Of a stretch of DNA of 60,675 nt, positions 27,134-36,181 are shown piece after piece. Within the stretch, counting starts at the first letter, position 1. The number at the start of each line of letters is the position of its first letter. Made by a program: the position numbers and the translations under genes. Origin of the DNA: Planctomycetaceae bacterium (lineage in GTDB: Bacteria; Planctomycetota; Planctomycetia; Planctomycetales; Planctomycetaceae); assembly GCA_018699955.1 (NCBI GenBank), contig JABISG010000156.1, positions 1-60,675 on the forward strand, read 5' to 3'. The notes beneath the pieces are model-generated. The model had not been told where the DNA came from. It saw only the letters and a program-made list of their open reading frames with translations, and searched no databases.

Positions 27134-30100
27134 TCACTCCACAAACAAGAATTCATTCGCCGCCATAATCGCGCGGCACAGGCTCTGCCACGATCGCATT
27201 TCAACATCACTGCGATCAGGAAACTTCGATTTGTAATGCCGGGTATAAGCATCGACATACTTTAAGGAGAACGCAATCTCATCGGTCGATGGTGGGCGGC
27301 TGTAGGACAATTGCCAAGCGCGAATGACGCGGGTCGCATCGTCCGAGGGTTCTTCGGTAAACAGTCGCTCGGCCATCCGCTGCGACTGCTCGGCGACGAA
27401 TTGGCTGTTCATCATGAAGAGCGCCTGCGGCGCGACCGTCGTCGATTGCCGCTTGCCGTTCAGCACACTGGGGTCGGCAAAGTCGAATGCCTGAAACACA
27501 TCGAACAGAGCACTGCGAACCACCGGCAAATAAATCGAACGTCGGTTGGAAACGTAGACCACCGGATTGACGTTGGCCGTGCTGGTGACGTAGGCCCGGT
27601 TCTTTGTGGGAAGCAGCGTGCCGCCCATGCTTTCTTCTAACGAGCCGGCTACAACCAGCAACGAATCGCGAATCGCTTCGGCTTCGAGCCGGCGGCGATT
27701 CATTCGCCCCAGCAGCCGGTTCTCAGGATCGCGTTCGAATGTTTCCGCATCGACCTCGATACTCTGCTGCCAGACCGAAGACAGGAGAATCAACCGATGC
27801 AACGACTTCATCGACCAGCCTGATTTCACAAATTGCACGGCCAACCAATCGAGCAGTTCGGGATGCGTCGGCCGTTCGCCCAGCCGGCCGAAGTTGTCGG
27901 GCGAGCGAACGAGTCCTTCGCCAAAATGCCACAGCCAGATGCGATTGACCATCACCCGCGCCGTGAGCGGATGCTGCGGATCGGAAAGCCATTCGGCCAA
28001 TTGCAGCCGACCGCTTTGTCCCTCGCCAATTGTCGGTTGCGGTCCCCGCGTCATCACCCGCGGCAACCGCCGTTGGACGGACGCGCCCTTTGAAAGATGA
28101 CTGCCGCGAATGTGAATCCGTACGTCTACGGGATTCTGGTCAGAAACGGCCATCGCCAACGGCAACTGCGGCAGCGTTTTTTCGAGAGACTTAACCGTTT
28201 CGCGCAGCTTCGCCAGTTCCTTCTGGACCGCCGTTGCGTAACGGTTTTCGATGTTCACCGGAACAGCGAACGGGCCTCTCGGGTCATGCAGAATGCGCCG
28301 CAGTGCTTCTTCGCCGCCATCGTCGAGCCGCGCCACTTTGCCGTTCGCCTGCCGCGCCTGTTGCCATTTGTCGTCGATCAATCGAAACCGTTCGCCAAGC
28401 CGCTTGGCGGTTTCGCGCAGCGATGGGGAGTCGATCGCAGACGGCGAGACAAGCGTTCGCCACTCCTTGAAGATGTCGGCGTCATCCGCCTTCGGTTTCA
28501 TTTCCAAATACTTCGCCCATTGCGCCACAAACTGCGGTAACGGTTGGTATTTCTCATCCAACGCGGCAATCGACGTGCTGAGTGCCGCATCGGCTGCCGG
28601 TGAAATCAGCAGTTTGTCGATGTGCGGGAAATACTGCGCGTGCTCTATCCGCACGACGTTCTTCTTTTCTCGAAATGAGAAAAACCCTTCGACGGCCCAT
28701 TTCTGTCCGTCGGGATTCCAACTTCCGGTGACCTTTCCTGCCGCGTCGGTTTTGACCAGTTCACCATTGATAAACAATTTGCAAGGACGCGCCGCCGCCG
28801 CCGCATAACGCAGATCCAACTGGTAAACGCCGTCGGTGGGAAGATCGAGATCGTACTCGACGAAGTTCGGCAGTTGCCCCTTGTTGACCAGCACGCCGAT
28901 GCCCGCACCGTAAGAGGTTGTGTCCTTCAGCACGTTGCCGCGTGCGAAGTTTTCCGCCTCGATGAGCAACACGCCCGGTTGTGAAGCAACGTCCGGTTGT
29001 TCGCCGCGGGGGCGCGCTTTGGCCAGCAATCGGTCGGTCCGTGATTTCTTCATTGCGGCCAATAGATAATCGCCCACGTGTCGCCGTGCTTCCGAGACGA
29101 CACGCTGGTTGTTCTGTTCAATCAGCTGTGCGACTTCTGCCTTGGCTGACGCTATTTTCTGCTCGTGTTGTTTCTGCCGGCGTTCCGCTTCGGGAGTTGC
29201 CAACGGGCGTTCCTGCCAGCGGGCGACGACGCGGAAGTTCTCCATCGTCTTGGTGCTTTTGAAGATGCCGGCCAGTGCGTAGTAGTCGTGCATCGATACG
29301 GGATCGAACTTGTGATCGTGACAGCGGGCACAGCCCATCGTCAGTCCCATAAACGTCCGGCCGACAGTGTCGATCTGCTCGTCGATGATGTCCATCTGCA
29401 TTTTGACCGGATCATCTTCGGCCAGCATCTTTGCGCCGAGACCGAGAAACCCGGTCGCCGTCAGCCGGTCGGTGGTGAGACTCGCGGAGGGAGAGTCGGC
29501 CAGCAAATCGCCCGCCAACTGTTCGCGAACAAACTGATCGAACGGCAAGTCGCGGTTCATGGCACGCACAACGTAATCGCGATAGCGAAAGGCATTCGCG
29601 TAGGCCAGGTTTTCGTCCAACCCGTTCGAGTCGGCATAGCGGGCAACATCGAGCCAATGCCGTCCCCAGCGTTGCCCATAATGTGTCGATGCCAACAGCC
29701 GATCAACCACGCGTGAAAAAGCATCAGGCGAATCGTCGGCAAGAAATGCATCGACTTCAGCCGGCGTCGGCGGCAGACCGATCAAATCAAATGTTGCCCG
29801 GCGAATCAGCGTTCGTTTGTCGGCGCGCGGCGCGGGAGAGAGTTTCGCGCCTTCAAGCTGCGCCAGCACGAATGCATCGATGGGCGTCTGCAACCAATCA
29901 CGGTTCTTGACAGTCGGCAGCGGTGCTGCAACCGGTGGGACCAACGACCAGAACGACTTCTGCTCGGCCGAATAATCCGGTTCCTGGTTGTCCGCAACTT
30001 TCTGCTTCACTTCGGGCGGCTTTTGATTGGGCCACGACGCGCCCTGTTTGATCCAACGAACAAAGTCGGCAATTTGTGCTGCGGGTAGTTTCTTCTTCGC

Positions 30101-30403
30101 CGGCATCTTGACCAGTTCGCCGTGCCGAATCGTCCGCACGAGCATGCTCTGTTCCGGCTTGCCAATGACGATTGCCGGCCCGCGCTCTCCACCACGAATC
30201 AAACCGGCCAGCGAATCGACCCGCAATCCACTTTCCGGATCATCGCCGCTATGACAATCGATGCACTTGTCAATCAGCACCGGCCGGATCTTCTTCTCGA
30301 AGAACTCGACGCTCTTCGAATCAGGCTCCGCCGCCGCCGATACCAGACACATCGCACTCGTTATCGATGTTGCGACCGCGATGGTGAGCAGCTTTCGACA
30401 CAT
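27134..30403 (-). CDS. PSCyt1/PSCyt2/PSD1 planctomycete cytochrome protein with carbohydrate-binding-like insert
   Basis: Encodes 1,089 residues with a Sec signal peptide (MCRKLLTIAVATSITSAMCL). The start at 30403 has AGAGGAAGAG upstream and gives a clean signal peptide, better than an in-frame start 11 codons earlier. Domains in order: PSCyt1 with a haem motif CIDCH at about 47-51 and a following GLRVDS; DUF1549/PSCyt2 at about 160-365 (GRHWLDVARYADSNG); a beta-rich insert at about 475-605 beginning LLIEAENFARGN that resembles CBM6/35-type domains; DUF1553/PSD1 at about 800-1060 (ARVMVNRIWLWHFGEGLV). Forms an operon with the DUF1501 gene. Probably a periplasmic redox protein that handles a polysaccharide or sulfated substrate; the latter part is inference. 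Confidence 0.9.
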   Translation of the reverse strand: MCRKLLTIAVATSITSAMCLVSAAAEPDSKSVEFFEKKIRPVLIDKCIDCHSGDDPESGLRVDSLAGLIRGGERGPAIVIGKPEQSMLVRTIRHGELVKMPAKKKLPAAQIADFVRWIKQGASWPNQKPPEVKQKVADNQEPDYSAEQKSFWSLVPPVAAPLPTVKNRDWLQTPIDAFVLAQLEGAKLSPAPRADKRTLIRRATFDLIGLPPTPAEVDAFLADDSPDAFSRVVDRLLASTHYGQRWGRHWLDVARYADSNGLDENLAYANAFRYRDYVVRAMNRDLPFDQFVREQLAGDLLADSPSASLTTDRLTATGFLGLGAKMLAEDDPVKMQMDIIDEQIDTVGRTFMGLTMGCARCHDHKFDPVSMHDYYALAGIFKSTKTMENFRVVARWQERPLATPEAERRQKQHEQKIASAKAEVAQLIEQNNQRVVSEARRHVGDYLLAAMKKSRTDRLLAKARPRGEQPDVASQPGVLLIEAENFARGNVLKDTTSYGAGIGVLVNKGQLPNFVEYDLDLPTDGVYQLDLRYAAAAARPCKLFINGELVKTDAAGKVTGSWNPDGQKWAVEGFFSFREKKNVVRIEHAQYFPHIDKLLISPAADAALSTSIAALDEKYQPLPQFVAQWAKYLEMKPKADDADIFKEWRTLVSPSAIDSPSLRETAKRLGERFRLIDDKWQQARQANGKVARLDDGGEEALRRILHDPRGPFAVPVNIENRYATAVQKELAKLRETVKSLEKTLPQLPLAMAVSDQNPVDVRIHIRGSHLSKGASVQRRLPRVMTRGPQPTIGEGQSGRLQLAEWLSDPQHPLTARVMVNRIWLWHFGEGLVRSPDNFGRLGERPTHPELLDWLAVQFVKSGWSMKSLHRLILLSSVWQQSIEVDAETFERDPENRLLGRMNRRRLEAEAIRDSLLVVAGSLEESMGGTLLPTKNRAYVTSTANVNPVVYVSNRRSIYLPVVRSALFDVFQAFDFADPSVLNGKRQSTTVAPQALFMMNSQFVAEQSQRMAERLFTEEPSDDATRVIRAWQLSYSRPPSTDEIAFSLKYVDAYTRHYKSKFPDRSDVEMRSWQSLCRAIMAANEFLFVE

Positions 30404-30482
30404 AGAGAGTCTCTTCCTCTGATAAACCAAGTCCACATCAATCCCCTTTTATACATTGCCAGATAGGGTGATTGAAGACAGA

Positions 30483-30520
30483 ATGGTCGTATTATGGTCG
30501 ATCTTCTTTTCCAAATGGTC
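30483..30520. promoter_or_regulatory. Three ATGGTC direct repeats in helical phase
   Basis: ATGGTC occurs at 30483-30488, 30494-30499 and 30515-30520, at spacings of 11 and 21 bp, which is one and two turns of the helix. The repeats lie in the spacer between the divergent PSCyt/PSD1 gene (starts 30403, minus) and the small membrane protein gene (starts 30552, plus). A regulator site is possible. Confidence 0.35.
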
Positions 30521-30551
30521 ATTGACTGATCATTCTCGCAGGCGCCATGCG

Positions 30552-30848
30552 ATGGATGTCAAATCAACAAAGCCGATTATATCCGCTGAATATCATCGGC
30601 CGGTCAAGGTTGCGATTGCGGTCCAGCTATCGATTTGTCTGGCCTCGCTGTTCATGCTCGACCTGGGTGTGTTTGCCAGGGCGTGTGGCTATGCGATGCT
30701 GGCCACTTGGCTGGGCGTCGGTTTGATCTGGATGCGGCGACCATTTTCGCCGAAGCCCCCTGACTTGCTGTTTATCAAATACGGTTTTTTGCCTGTACTC
30801 ATTTTGGCTCTGATTTTCGCCGAATTGAAAATCTCGCTGATGGGTTAA
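30552..30848 (+). CDS. Small membrane protein of unknown function
   Basis: Encodes 98 residues starting MDVKSTKPIISAEYHRPVK. Hydrophobic segments suggest three membrane helices: about 18-38 (VAIAVQLSICLASLFMLDLG), 40-58 (ACGYAMLATWLGVGLIW) and 75-95 (GFLPVLILALIFAELKIS), with a basic, proline-rich loop between the second and third. The start at 30552 was chosen because the residues before it are not hydrophobic and look untranslated; AGG lies about 10 nt upstream. It ends 56 bp before the DUF1501 gene at 30905. No known family recognised. Confidence 0.65.
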   Translation: MDVKSTKPIISAEYHRPVKVAIAVQLSICLASLFMLDLGVFARACGYAMLATWLGVGLIWMRRPFSPKPPDLLFIKYGFLPVLILALIFAELKISLMG

Positions 30849-30904
30849 AGAACAGCTGTAGAAACAAGAATTGCGGAACGCCTTCAAAGCCGCGAGTGTG
30901 CGAT

Positions 30905-32299
30905 ATGTTGAATCTCATCAACGGAATTCCGGTGATTCGCTGCCAACGGCGCGAGTTTCTGCGGATGGGCGGCGGACTTGCCGCCGGGAGTTTCGTGCTG
31001 CCGGAATTGGCGGCGGAGACAGCGAACACTTCAACTTCAGTCGGCCAGGCGAAGTCGTGCATTCTGGTTTATCTGCTGGGCGGGCCGCCGCATCAGGACA
31101 CGTTCGACCTGAAGCCGGAAGCGCCAGCGGAAATTCGCGGGCCGTTCCAGCCGATTGCGACAAGCGTTCCCGGTTTGGAGATTTGCGAACTGCTGCCCCA
31201 ATTGGCGCAGCGGGCCGATCGATTTTCGCTGGTGCGATCGGTCAGCCATCGCAACAGCAATCACACGCCGATGATTTATTACACGCTCACCGGTTTCGAA
31301 ACGGCACGCCCAAGCCGCGACAACGACATCCGCCCGCCGCAACGAACCGACTTTCCCCACATGGGGGCGGTGCTGTCGAAGTTCAAGCCGTCCGACTCGG
31401 CACTGCCTGGTTACATTGCCGCCCCGGAGTTGGCAATTCGCAGCAGCATCAGCGGCCAGTACAAGAGGTCGCCCACTGCGCTGCGCGGCGGCGGACCCGG
31501 TTTTCTGGGAGCGCGATCCGCCGCACTGAACGTCAACGGTGTGCCGGGTACGCGGGAGGCAATCCCAGCCGTCGCGTTGCCAACCGATGTGTCGATCGAT
31601 CGATTCGATGAGCGGTCGGCGATTCTGTCGCTGCTCGATCGCGGCGGTCCGCGTGTGCCGACGACCGAGCAACTGGCCACGCTTCGCAAACGAGCGGTGC
31701 TGTTGACCGGGGAAGCCAACCGGGGGACGTTGAACACGTTTTCGCTCGACGGCGAACCGGCCGAGTTGCGCGACCGTTACGGCCGACATCGTTTCGGACA
31801 GACATTGTTGTTGGCGCGACGGTTGGCAGAAGCGGGTGTGCCGATGATCGCCGTCCACTTCAACGAGATGACCATCTGCGACGGCTGGGATTTGCATAGC
31901 AAGAACTTCGACGCGCTGAAAACCGAATTGCTGCCGATGCTCGATCAAGGGATGTCGGCGTTGATGGACGATCTTTCCGAACGGAACCTGCTCGACGAAA
32001 CGCTGGTCGCCTGCATGGGGGAATTCGGCCGGACGCCCAAAATCAACAAGAACGCCGGCCGCGATCACTGGGGCGATTGCTCCTCGACGCTGCTGTTCGG
32101 CGGCGGCATTCGCGGCGGGCAAGTTTACGGCCGTTCCGATCGGCATGCCGCCTATCCGAGCCAGAATCCGATCGATCCGATCGACATTCAAGCGACCATG
32201 TACCACTGCCTCGGGCTGCCCGCCGAGCAGATGATGTACGATTTCAACGGCCGCATCTGGCCCATCACAAACGGAAAAGTCATTCAAGCGATAATTTAA
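30905..32299 (+). CDS. DUF1501 protein, Tat-exported (second copy)
   Basis: Encodes 464 residues from ATG at 30905; an in-frame GTG lies three codons upstream. The N-terminus carries a twin-arginine signal, CQRREFLRMGGGLAAGSFVL. DUF1501 landmarks: CILVYLLGGPPHQDTFDLKP, GRHRFGQTLLLARRLAEAGV, HFNEMTICDGWDLHSKNFD, MGEFGRTPKINKNAGRDHWG and GGGIRGGQVYG. It is followed after 74 bp by a paralogue on the same strand. Unlike the copy at 25720, it has no PSCyt/PSD1 gene directly upstream on its own strand. Confidence 0.9.
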   Translation: MLNLINGIPVIRCQRREFLRMGGGLAAGSFVLPELAAETANTSTSVGQAKSCILVYLLGGPPHQDTFDLKPEAPAEIRGPFQPIATSVPGLEICELLPQLAQRADRFSLVRSVSHRNSNHTPMIYYTLTGFETARPSRDNDIRPPQRTDFPHMGAVLSKFKPSDSALPGYIAAPELAIRSSISGQYKRSPTALRGGGPGFLGARSAALNVNGVPGTREAIPAVALPTDVSIDRFDERSAILSLLDRGGPRVPTTEQLATLRKRAVLLTGEANRGTLNTFSLDGEPAELRDRYGRHRFGQTLLLARRLAEAGVPMIAVHFNEMTICDGWDLHSKNFDALKTELLPMLDQGMSALMDDLSERNLLDETLVACMGEFGRTPKINKNAGRDHWGDCSSTLLFGGGIRGGQVYGRSDRHAAYPSQNPIDPIDIQATMYHCLGLPAEQMMYDFNGRIWPITNGKVIQAII

Positions 32300-32373
32300 G
32301 GTACAATCGAGAACACACCAATCAAAGCCGGCGGGCCGCGTCCCGTCGGAACCCGATTGAAGGCAAACCCACA

Positions 32374-33732
32374 ATGTTCGACATCGGCAGTTTTTCATCG
32401 CGCGATTGCAGCGGCATCTCACGGCGCGCTTTTTTACAGGCCGGCGCAGCGTTGCCGTTTGCCGGCGGTCTTTCCGCGTTGGGCCAGGAAAAGGGTGGAA
32501 ATCCACCCCGCGCGAAATCGGTGATGCTGATCTGGCTGGGCGGCGGGCCGAGCCATCTCGATTTGTTCGATCCCAAGCCGAAGGCGCTCGCGCAGTATCG
32601 CGGACCGTTCTCCGCCATCCAAACACGCACGCCGGAATTGCTCGTTTCAGAGTTGTTACCCAATCTCGCTCAGCGCAGCCACCTGTACTCGGTCGTTCAA
32701 AGTAACATCAACTACCAGGGAGGCCATCGGCCGGCCGGCTCGATTGCAATGACCGGCACGCGTCCGACGGACGGCGGGGAAGATCGCGGTGGAAAAGTTG
32801 ACGGGTACGGGCCGAGTATCGGCTCCATTCTCGCCAAGCATCGCCAATCGAAATCGCTGCCTGGATTCATCTCGCTGGCACGCGGACCCGTTGGCGACGG
32901 TGTCGGCCCAAACATTGGGCAAGGCGGAGGCAAGTGGGGCAAGGCACACGACCCGTTCATGTTGAGCTGTAACGAGGAAGGCGACGTCTCGATTCCGAAA
33001 TTGAAGCTACTCGAAGGCCTTTCACCCGCGCGGTTGGCCGACCGCAAGACGATGCTCCGCGAACTCGATCAGTTGCGGCGATCGATCGATTCCAAACCGT
33101 TTCGCGTTTGGGACGGCGTTTACGATCAGGCCATCGGACTGCTGACTTCGAGCGAAGCAACGCGTGTCTTCGACCTGTCGCGCGAGACAGAGAAGACGCG
33201 GCAGGCGTTCGGCCGCACGGCATTCGGGCAAAGTTGTCTATTGGGGCGACGACTGGTCGAAGCCGAAGTTCCCTATGTGCAGGTGAACTGGAGCCGTTAC
33301 GTCGAAGTGCTGTTCCCGTTTTCCGATTACGGCTGGGATACGCATTCCGATAATTTCGGCCTGTTGGCCGACTGGCATGGGCCGCTGCTCGACCGCGTAC
33401 TCTCGGCGCTGTTGGACGATTTGCACGAGCGCGGATTGCTCGACTCCACTCTCGTTGTCTGCATGGGCGAGTTCGGCCGCACGCCGAAAATCAACAGCAT
33501 CGGATCGCGCGACCATTGGCATCAATGTTACTTTTCCGTATGGGCCGGCGGCGGAGTGAAGCCGGGACTTGTCGTCGGTGCAAGCGACGCGCAGGGTGAA
33601 TTCCCCGCCCGCGATCCGGTCACACCGGCAATGGTCGGCACAACAATTCTCGACCTGGCAGGAATGGGAACAGCCGCCCGCGCCGAAATGCGCGTCCTCG
33701 AAGGCGGGCATGTCATCGATGCGCTGCTGTGA
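32374..33732 (+). CDS. DUF1501 protein, Tat-exported (third copy)
   Basis: Encodes 452 residues. The start ATG at 32374 (AAGG about 11 nt upstream) gives a twin-arginine signal, ISRRAFLQAGAALPFAGGLS. Family landmarks: VMLIWLGGGPSHLDLFDPKP, GRTAFGQSCLLGRRLVEAEV, GWDTHSDNFG, MGEFGRTPKINSIGSRDHWH and GGGVKPGLVVGASD. It is a tandem neighbour of the gene at 30905 and shares its motif order, so an old tandem duplication with strong divergence is likely. Function unknown beyond probable periplasmic hydrolase-like role. Confidence 0.9.
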   Translation: MFDIGSFSSRDCSGISRRAFLQAGAALPFAGGLSALGQEKGGNPPRAKSVMLIWLGGGPSHLDLFDPKPKALAQYRGPFSAIQTRTPELLVSELLPNLAQRSHLYSVVQSNINYQGGHRPAGSIAMTGTRPTDGGEDRGGKVDGYGPSIGSILAKHRQSKSLPGFISLARGPVGDGVGPNIGQGGGKWGKAHDPFMLSCNEEGDVSIPKLKLLEGLSPARLADRKTMLRELDQLRRSIDSKPFRVWDGVYDQAIGLLTSSEATRVFDLSRETEKTRQAFGRTAFGQSCLLGRRLVEAEVPYVQVNWSRYVEVLFPFSDYGWDTHSDNFGLLADWHGPLLDRVLSALLDDLHERGLLDSTLVVCMGEFGRTPKINSIGSRDHWHQCYFSVWAGGGVKPGLVVGASDAQGEFPARDPVTPAMVGTTILDLAGMGTAARAEMRVLEGGHVIDALL

Positions 33733-33758
33733 TATTAAATCGAACTGGAATTCGATCT

Positions 33759-33783
33759 GACGCAAAGGCGCGGAGACGCAAAG
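33759..33783 (+). repeat. Dispersed intergenic repeat, copy 1
   Basis: The 25-mer that starts gacgcaaaggcgcggagacg is the near reverse complement (22 of 25) of the sequence at 33954-33978. A third relative lies at 46274-46298. All are intergenic. This looks like a short dispersed repeat family of the type often seen in planctomycete spacers. Confidence 0.6.
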
Positions 33784-33953
33784 ATTCGCAAAGAAGAAGT
33801 GGCACTGCAGTCGAACACAACAAGATTGGGATTAGGAAAAGAGGAAGGCAGGAGAAACTCAATTTGTGAATTCCTGATTTCCTGCATTCCTAATTAATGA
33901 CACGAAAAAGAGAAAAGTAGCTATGTGGAATCGTTCCTCTCTCTTTGCATTCC

Positions 33954-33978
33954 CTCTGCGTCTTTGCGCCTTTGCGTC
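33954..33978 (-). repeat. Dispersed intergenic repeat, copy 2 (inverted)
   Basis: The 25-mer that starts ctctgcgtctttgcgcctttg is the inverted partner of 33759-33783; together they bracket the spacer between a DUF1501 gene and a TolB-like gene. It ends 16 bp before the chosen start codon at 33995. If translated from an upstream ATG at 33923, it would add an unnatural leader, which is one reason the later start is preferred. Confidence 0.6.
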
Positions 33979-33994
33979 AAGACAATACCGCGCA

Positions 33995-34867
33995 ATGCGT
34001 TCGTTGGTCGTTCTGTTAGCCCTCGTCGGTTTGAATTCGGCCGATGCCGCAGCTGACGACATTCGGCAACTCACCACCAATGGTCGATTGAAGTTCGCGC
34101 CGGTGTTTGTGGCCGACGGCAAGGAACTCGCTTGGTGCGAACACGATCAGCCGACCCGCGTGTCGATTATTCGGCTCAATTTGGAGACGGGAAAGTCGAC
34201 GACCATGTTTCCCAATGCGTCGGGGCATTTCTTCGATCCGGCATTCTCGGCCGACGGCCGTTATTGGTGCTTCGGCCGATCGGGTGGGCCGCGACAATTG
34301 TCGTTGGTGATTGTCGATACCAAAGACGGGAAAGAGGTCGCCTTCGAACCGGCTGGCGGATTGCGGGCGACGATTCGCACGCCGCGATTCACCCCCGACG
34401 GCAAACGCGTCATCTTCACCATCAACGCACCGGGCGGGCAGCAGATCGCCTCGGTGAATATCAAAGGACAGGATTATCGGCCGCTCACGCAATCGGAAGG
34501 CATCAACGGTTGGCCCGACATCTCACGCGACGGCAAAACCATCGTCTTCAGTTCCAGCCGCGCGGGATCGCTGAACCTGTTCCTGATGAACATCGACGGC
34601 AGCGAACCGAGGCAACTCACCAATCACCGACTCCGCGACGTGCGATCCGCCTTTTCTCCCGACGGACGCCGCATCGCCTTCACGTCGGCACGCGACGGCA
34701 ACCGCGAAATCTACGTCATCAACAGCGACGGCAGCGGCCTGAAACGGCTCACCAACCACAAAGAACGCGACGACTATCCCGTCTGGCATCCGGGCGGCAA
34801 ACAAATCGCCTGGATCGCCGAACGCAATGGGAAGTTTGACGTGTACCTGATGCCGGTCGGCGAGTGA
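33995..34867 (+). CDS. Exported TolB-like beta-propeller protein (PD40 repeats)
   Basis: Encodes 290 residues with a signal peptide, MRSLVVLLALVGLNSADAAA. The rest is a series of WD40-like PD40 blades: FAPVFVADGKELAW, DPAFSADGRYWCF, TPRFTPDGKRVIF, WPDISRDGKTIVFSSSRAG, SAFSPDGRRIAFTSARDGN and YPVWHPGGKQIAWIAERNGK, that is, six repeats as in the TolB propeller. MNIDGSEPRQLTNH and INSDGSGLKRLTNH are the usual linkers. An ATG at 33923 is an alternative start, but it would translate a dispersed repeat. Probably a periplasmic scaffold or binding protein; partner unknown. Confidence 0.82.
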   Translation: MRSLVVLLALVGLNSADAAADDIRQLTTNGRLKFAPVFVADGKELAWCEHDQPTRVSIIRLNLETGKSTTMFPNASGHFFDPAFSADGRYWCFGRSGGPRQLSLVIVDTKDGKEVAFEPAGGLRATIRTPRFTPDGKRVIFTINAPGGQQIASVNIKGQDYRPLTQSEGINGWPDISRDGKTIVFSSSRAGSLNLFLMNIDGSEPRQLTNHRLRDVRSAFSPDGRRIAFTSARDGNREIYVINSDGSGLKRLTNHKERDDYPVWHPGGKQIAWIAERNGKFDVYLMPVGE

Positions 34868-34949
34868 TCACGGTCGCGATTCCCGCTTGCGGTTTCGCAG
34901 ACCATCTGGCGTCGAAACTCCGCTAAACCGCAAGCGACGTTCGTTTCAC

Positions 34950-35963
34950 CTACGGAGTTTCCGGTAAAACCAATGTCAGAGCAATCGTGGCCCAACTGCT
35001 GGCTGCCATTGAGATGAACTGGTCTTTGCCATGCGGGAAACCGGATTCAAAGTACTTTTGAATCGGCTTGGCGCGGGTGACGACGTGCCAGGATCCGTCT
35101 TCCTTCTGTGTTTCGAGCAGATAGGAAATACCTCGACGCACACCCGGGTGATCCGCCTTAATGTTTCCATCGCGCAACAACGCCACCAGCGCGGTGGAAG
35201 TTGCGTAGGCGTCACTTTTCATATTTGCCTTTTGTGACCAACCACCATCATCGCGCTGTTGTTCGAGCAACTCAGTGGTCGCCTGCTGAATCGTCTTTTC
35301 GTCTGCATCGACGTAGCCGAGCGATCGCAAGCGGAAGACGCGATCTTCGGTGTCTTTGGGAGTTTTCTTGAGCAACCACTGTCGAACCGTTTTCTTTCGT
35401 TCTTCGATCTTCGTCGCTTGTTCTTCGGTGCCAAAGTAGTCGAGACCACGCAATGCCAAATAGGTCGCAGTGAAGTGGCTGCCCGATGACGGCGGGCGAT
35501 TGCCGCCGTGCGACCAATGGTCGGATTTCTTTTGATACTCCAACAGGTAACCGGAAACTGCGGCGGTCACTTCACCCGGTTTGTGTTCGGCCACGTCGAG
35601 GGTCCACAGCGCATATCCGGCGGTGAGAACTTGTCCGCCCTGCCCTTTTCCGGCGAGATAGCCCTTCTGGCCACGCTTCAGGTGTTTCGCCGTATGCTTC
35701 AATTGTCGCTGCAGATTCTCCTCGTCAATCTCAAAGCCGCGATCGCGCACCTCGATCATCGCCATGACCGGAACGGCCTGATTGTGACAGGTGAAGCAGG
35801 TCCGCTGTTCAGCAGAACCGGCCATCCCCTTTTCCAATAGCGGAATCGTCTTGCTGATTGCCTCGCGAAGTGCTGAGGCCGCCGGTTCGGCATCGTCTGC
35901 AAACAGACTGGAAACCGAAAGGGTTGCCACGACGAAGAGTGTGAGAGCCAATCGATGACGCAT
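34950..35963 (-). CDS. Exported haem-motif protein with prenyltransferase/squalene-cyclase-like repeats
   Basis: Encodes 337 residues. Signal peptide MRHRLALTLFVVATLSVSSL. A single haem-type motif CFTCHNQAVP lies near residue 56. The rest is built of alpha-alpha repeats with QW-like signatures, LEQQRDDGGWSQ and LETQKEDGSWHV, as in the alpha/alpha-barrel fold of squalene cyclases and prenyltransferases, but without a recognisable cyclase DxDD motif. The start at 35963 has GGAGAAAG just upstream. Its first seven codons and leader are duplicated at about 40.05 kb. Likely a periplasmic redox or binding protein; no enzyme activity can be inferred. Confidence 0.78.
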   Translation of the reverse strand: MRHRLALTLFVVATLSVSSLFADDAEPAASALREAISKTIPLLEKGMAGSAEQRTCFTCHNQAVPVMAMIEVRDRGFEIDEENLQRQLKHTAKHLKRGQKGYLAGKGQGGQVLTAGYALWTLDVAEHKPGEVTAAVSGYLLEYQKKSDHWSHGGNRPPSSGSHFTATYLALRGLDYFGTEEQATKIEERKKTVRQWLLKKTPKDTEDRVFRLRSLGYVDADEKTIQQATTELLEQQRDDGGWSQKANMKSDAYATSTALVALLRDGNIKADHPGVRRGISYLLETQKEDGSWHVVTRAKPIQKYFESGFPHGKDQFISMAASSWATIALTLVLPETP

Positions 35964-35973
35964 GACTTTCTCC
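35944..35973 (-). repeat. Direct repeat covering a gene start, copy A
   Basis: Thirty bases here recur identically at 40043-40072 in the same orientation, with similarity continuing for about 25 more bases. The block spans the ribosome site and first codons of the minus-strand gene that starts at 35963. The two copies bracket the cytochrome/DUF1501 pair at 36182-39928. Confidence 0.8.
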
Positions 35974-36181
35974 AAAGCCGTTGTGAAATCAGAGGGCAGG
36001 ACGCCGCCTGGCTATGATATCAGGAACGAGGTGAACACGCAGCGCTCGCCGGGGTGCGATGCGCCGTTGGCGCATCGCTGGTGTACGGGCAGCGCGGTCT
36101 TGTGTACAATTGAGGCAACTGGCCACGAGGGCGCTCGGACGAGAATCCATCTGCGAAATGCCGGATAGAAAGTGTCAAACG

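Noticed and set aside
31037..32626. Minus-strand 529-residue frame
   Set aside because: Antisense to the DUF1501 gene at 30905-32299; composition rich in Arg/Gln and no motifs.
33923..33994. Upstream in-frame start for the TolB-like protein
   Set aside because: It would translate the dispersed 25-bp repeat and place the signal peptide 24 residues inside the protein.
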